16,007 nucleotides of DNA. It comes from Sulfurimonas sp. UBA6014. Its GTDB lineage: Bacteria; Campylobacterota; Campylobacteria; Campylobacterales; Sulfurimonadaceae. Positions 14,493 through 16,007 of the stretch are shown one piece after another. The DNA lies in NCBI GenBank assembly GCA_002428085.1, contig DJAA01000040.1:23843-39849 (forward strand), written 5' to 3'. A program made the translations under genes and the position numbers. The notes beneath the pieces were generated by a model. That model saw only the letters and a program-made list of their open reading frames with translations. It had not been told where the DNA came from and made no database searches. The first letter of the stretch is position 1. Each line of letters starts with the position of its first letter.

Positions 14493-15872
14493 ATGAAAAA
14501 AGTTATAAAAATATCTTTGGCGGCGGCACTTTTAGGTTCTGTGGCAATGCAAGCTGCAGAAGTTGATATCAATGGAACAAAAGCTGGAACCATAGACATG
14601 ATGTTTAAGGCGATGACTGTTGTGAGTGATAACAAAAATAACTTTGCACCAAGTAATGGAAGCGGTTATCTTGTGAAGTTAAAATATGAAACTCCTGATG
14701 TTCTTACAGAGGGGCTCAAAATCGGTGTTGGCATGTATGTAAACGGTGATGCTGGGCTCACAAATTGGGATAAAGGTGATGCAGCAGGCGGATATGACAA
14801 AGGTGCTTATGGTATGGTAACTGATGCTTCAGGGAATGAAAAAACTCTGATGGGTGAGTTCTATGTCTCTTACAAAGACAAATATTTTGATACAAAGTTA
14901 GGGCGACAAACCCTAGAGACACCTCTTACTCAAATCAATGTCTCTTTGATGCCTAACTTTTATGAAGCATATATGGTGGGGACAGAAGCTGTAGAGGGAC
15001 TTCGTTTGAGTGCAGGACATATCACAAAAATGTCTTTTGGTTCTCGTGCGGCAGCTGATGCGGGTATCATCGGTGAAAATACAGGAACAGCGGGTGTAGG
15101 TTTTGCCAATGATAGATTTGTTAGTTTTGGTGGTGTCATAGAACAAGCAGATTTTATTGATATGGGGACTATTGCAGGTTTAAACGATGAAACAGATGGT
15201 CGTTCTATGATTGGGGCAACTTATACAGGAGTCAAAGATTTGACGGTAGATCTTTGGATGTATCGCTCTCACAATATAGCGGACGACTTTTATGGAGAGT
15301 TAAAGTATAGCTTCCCTATTGCAGGAGATATTAAACTTGGGTTAAGTGGACAGTATCTTGCACAAAAAGACATAGGTGATGCACTTGCGGGTGAGAGAGA
15401 TTTCAATTTGTTAGGTGCACAAATAGATATAGGCAATAAAAAATGGGGTGCTTTTGCAGCATATAACCAATCAGGAGATGCAGAAGGAACTTCAGGACAG
15501 TACTTTAATGCTTGGGGCGCAGACCCAGCGTATACAAGTTCATTCTTTTCTCGTAATGCCTATCGTAAGGATGTAAGTGCTTATAAATTAGGTGCACATT
15601 ATGTCATCATAAAAGGGCTAAGAGTCACGGCTGACTATGCAAATTATGGACAATCACAAACAACTCTAGCAGGCATCATGACAACTACAGCAAATACGGC
15701 TTTAGTAGATGCAACAGAGACAGATTTTTCAGTGGTCTATAAACCAACAAAAGATTGGATGTTTAGAGTAATCAATGCTATAAGAACAAGTGAATTTGAT
15801 GGGCGCGTGCCTTTAAAAACACCTGAGAGAACGATGAATCATATCCGTGCTATTGCATCGTATTCATTCTAA
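14493..15872 (+). CDS. OprD-family outer-membrane porin
   Basis: The 459-residue protein has a cleavable signal peptide (KK, hydrophobic core, cut near Ala21-Ala22 before EVDINGT) and ends in ASYSF, with the terminal Phe used for beta-barrel assembly. The mature chain alternates polar and hydrophobic residues with glycine- and aspartate-rich loops. EFYVSYKDKYFDTKLGRQTLETP (starting near 122) and MPNFYEAY (153-160) match the pattern of OprD-type porins of Campylobacterota. It should form a channel for small solutes; the substrate cannot be read from sequence. AAAGGG lies 6 nt before the ATG. The gene stands alone behind the two-component pair with its own promoter region, so control by that pair is likely but inferred. 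Confidence 0.88.
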   Translation: MKKVIKISLAAALLGSVAMQAAEVDINGTKAGTIDMMFKAMTVVSDNKNNFAPSNGSGYLVKLKYETPDVLTEGLKIGVGMYVNGDAGLTNWDKGDAAGGYDKGAYGMVTDASGNEKTLMGEFYVSYKDKYFDTKLGRQTLETPLTQINVSLMPNFYEAYMVGTEAVEGLRLSAGHITKMSFGSRAAADAGIIGENTGTAGVGFANDRFVSFGGVIEQADFIDMGTIAGLNDETDGRSMIGATYTGVKDLTVDLWMYRSHNIADDFYGELKYSFPIAGDIKLGLSGQYLAQKDIGDALAGERDFNLLGAQIDIGNKKWGAFAAYNQSGDAEGTSGQYFNAWGADPAYTSSFFSRNAYRKDVSAYKLGAHYVIIKGLRVTADYANYGQSQTTLAGIMTTTANTALVDATETDFSVVYKPTKDWMFRVINAIRTSEFDGRVPLKTPERTMNHIRAIASYSF

Positions 15873-15901
15873 AATACCGTTTTAGCTTGATAGCTAGAGA
15901 G

Positions 15902-15936
15902 AGTTTGAAAGAAGTATATTAGACTCCTTTCAAACT
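15902..15936. terminator. Hairpin downstream of the porin gene
   Basis: AGTTTGAAAG and CTTTCAAACT form a perfect 10-bp stem. After one mismatch, AGT pairs with ACT, leaving a 7-nt loop (15916-15922). It starts 29 nt after the porin stop. No U-tract follows on either strand, so it may stabilise the mRNA 3' end or act as an unusual terminator. Confidence 0.45.
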
Positions 15937-15939
15937 AAA

Positions 15940-16007
15940 GATTGCTTCGTCGTTACCTCGCCATGATTATTATTGTCTTGCAATCACCGTCATTGCGAGC
16001 AAAGCGA
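15940..16007. repeat. Dispersed palindromic repeat, cut by the window edge
   Basis: The left arm (15940-15966, beginning GATTGCTTCGTCGTTACC) is an imperfect reverse complement of the right arm beginning TCATTGCGAGCAAAGCGA at 15990, which runs off the edge. GCAATC also occurs at 15981-15986. The motif CATTGCGAGC...GAAGCAATC is a family of short palindromic repeats that I recall from intergenic regions of many bacterial genomes. The class is likely; copy number and mobility cannot be judged here. Confidence 0.6.

Noticed and set aside
14913..15146. 77-codon minus-strand frame inside the porin gene
   Set aside because: It is antisense to a well-supported porin, its cysteine-rich translation resembles nothing known, and no promoter or ribosome binding site supports it.
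15940..16007. Part of a CRISPR array
   Set aside because: The repeated arms are inverted relative to one another, only two are seen, and there are no regular spacers or cas genes.

Overview
This window looks like a chromosomal segment from a mesophilic member of the Campylobacterota (the former Epsilonproteobacteria), most likely close to Sulfurimonas or its relatives. The evidence is low-GC DNA with short intergenic gaps, the gene order prenyl synthase - hemA - proS - fxsA - (Dsb) - hemC - ubiD, an ArsS-like two-component pair and an OprD-type porin. As I recall it, Campylobacter jejuni has the same core order at Cj0541-Cj0546. The genus is an inference; no rRNA or other marker is present.

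Positions 1-12316 are all on the minus strand. The left edge cuts argH (argininosuccinate lyase; about the first 292 residues are here). Next come a small secreted monoheme c-type cytochrome and then a tightly packed run of eleven genes. In transcription order these are nadE, a DegT-type PLP enzyme, lpxK, a secreted protein of unknown function, a polyprenyl diphosphate synthase (ispB-like), hemA, proS, fxsA, a DsbC/DsbA-like thioredoxin-fold lipoprotein, hemC and a UbiD-type decarboxylase. The gaps are 19 nt or less, and five of the ten junctions overlap or abut. This suggests one long transcript serving NAD synthesis, lipid A synthesis, isoprenoid quinone synthesis, tetrapyrrole synthesis and prolyl-tRNA charging.

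The genes fit a respiratory lifestyle. HemA and HemC make the heme precursor. The prenyl synthase and UbiD protein supply the tail and a decarboxylation step for menaquinone. The Dsb-like lipoprotein may handle periplasmic thiols, including those of apocytochromes. The small cytochrome at 1015-1344 is a candidate client of these pathways.

Positions 12317-12454 form a divergent regulatory region with a clear dyad. To its right on the plus strand lie an OmpR-family response regulator, an overlapping ArsS-like sensor kinase with a TTG start and a histidine-rich periplasmic domain, and an OprD-type outer-membrane porin. The kinase-porin gap holds a perfect 9-bp inverted repeat whose cores repeat every 11 bp, a good candidate operator for the neighbouring regulator. 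Downstream of the porin are a hairpin without a U-tract and a dispersed palindromic repeat of the CATTGCGAGC type that runs off the right edge.

I found no tRNA, rRNA, CRISPR array, transposase or phage gene. I do not see a clear new multi-gene system. The most notable points are a prolyl-tRNA synthetase lacking the usual internal editing domain, the regulator-kinase-operator-porin module, a DegT enzyme with unusual cofactor-site residues, and the terminal repeat.
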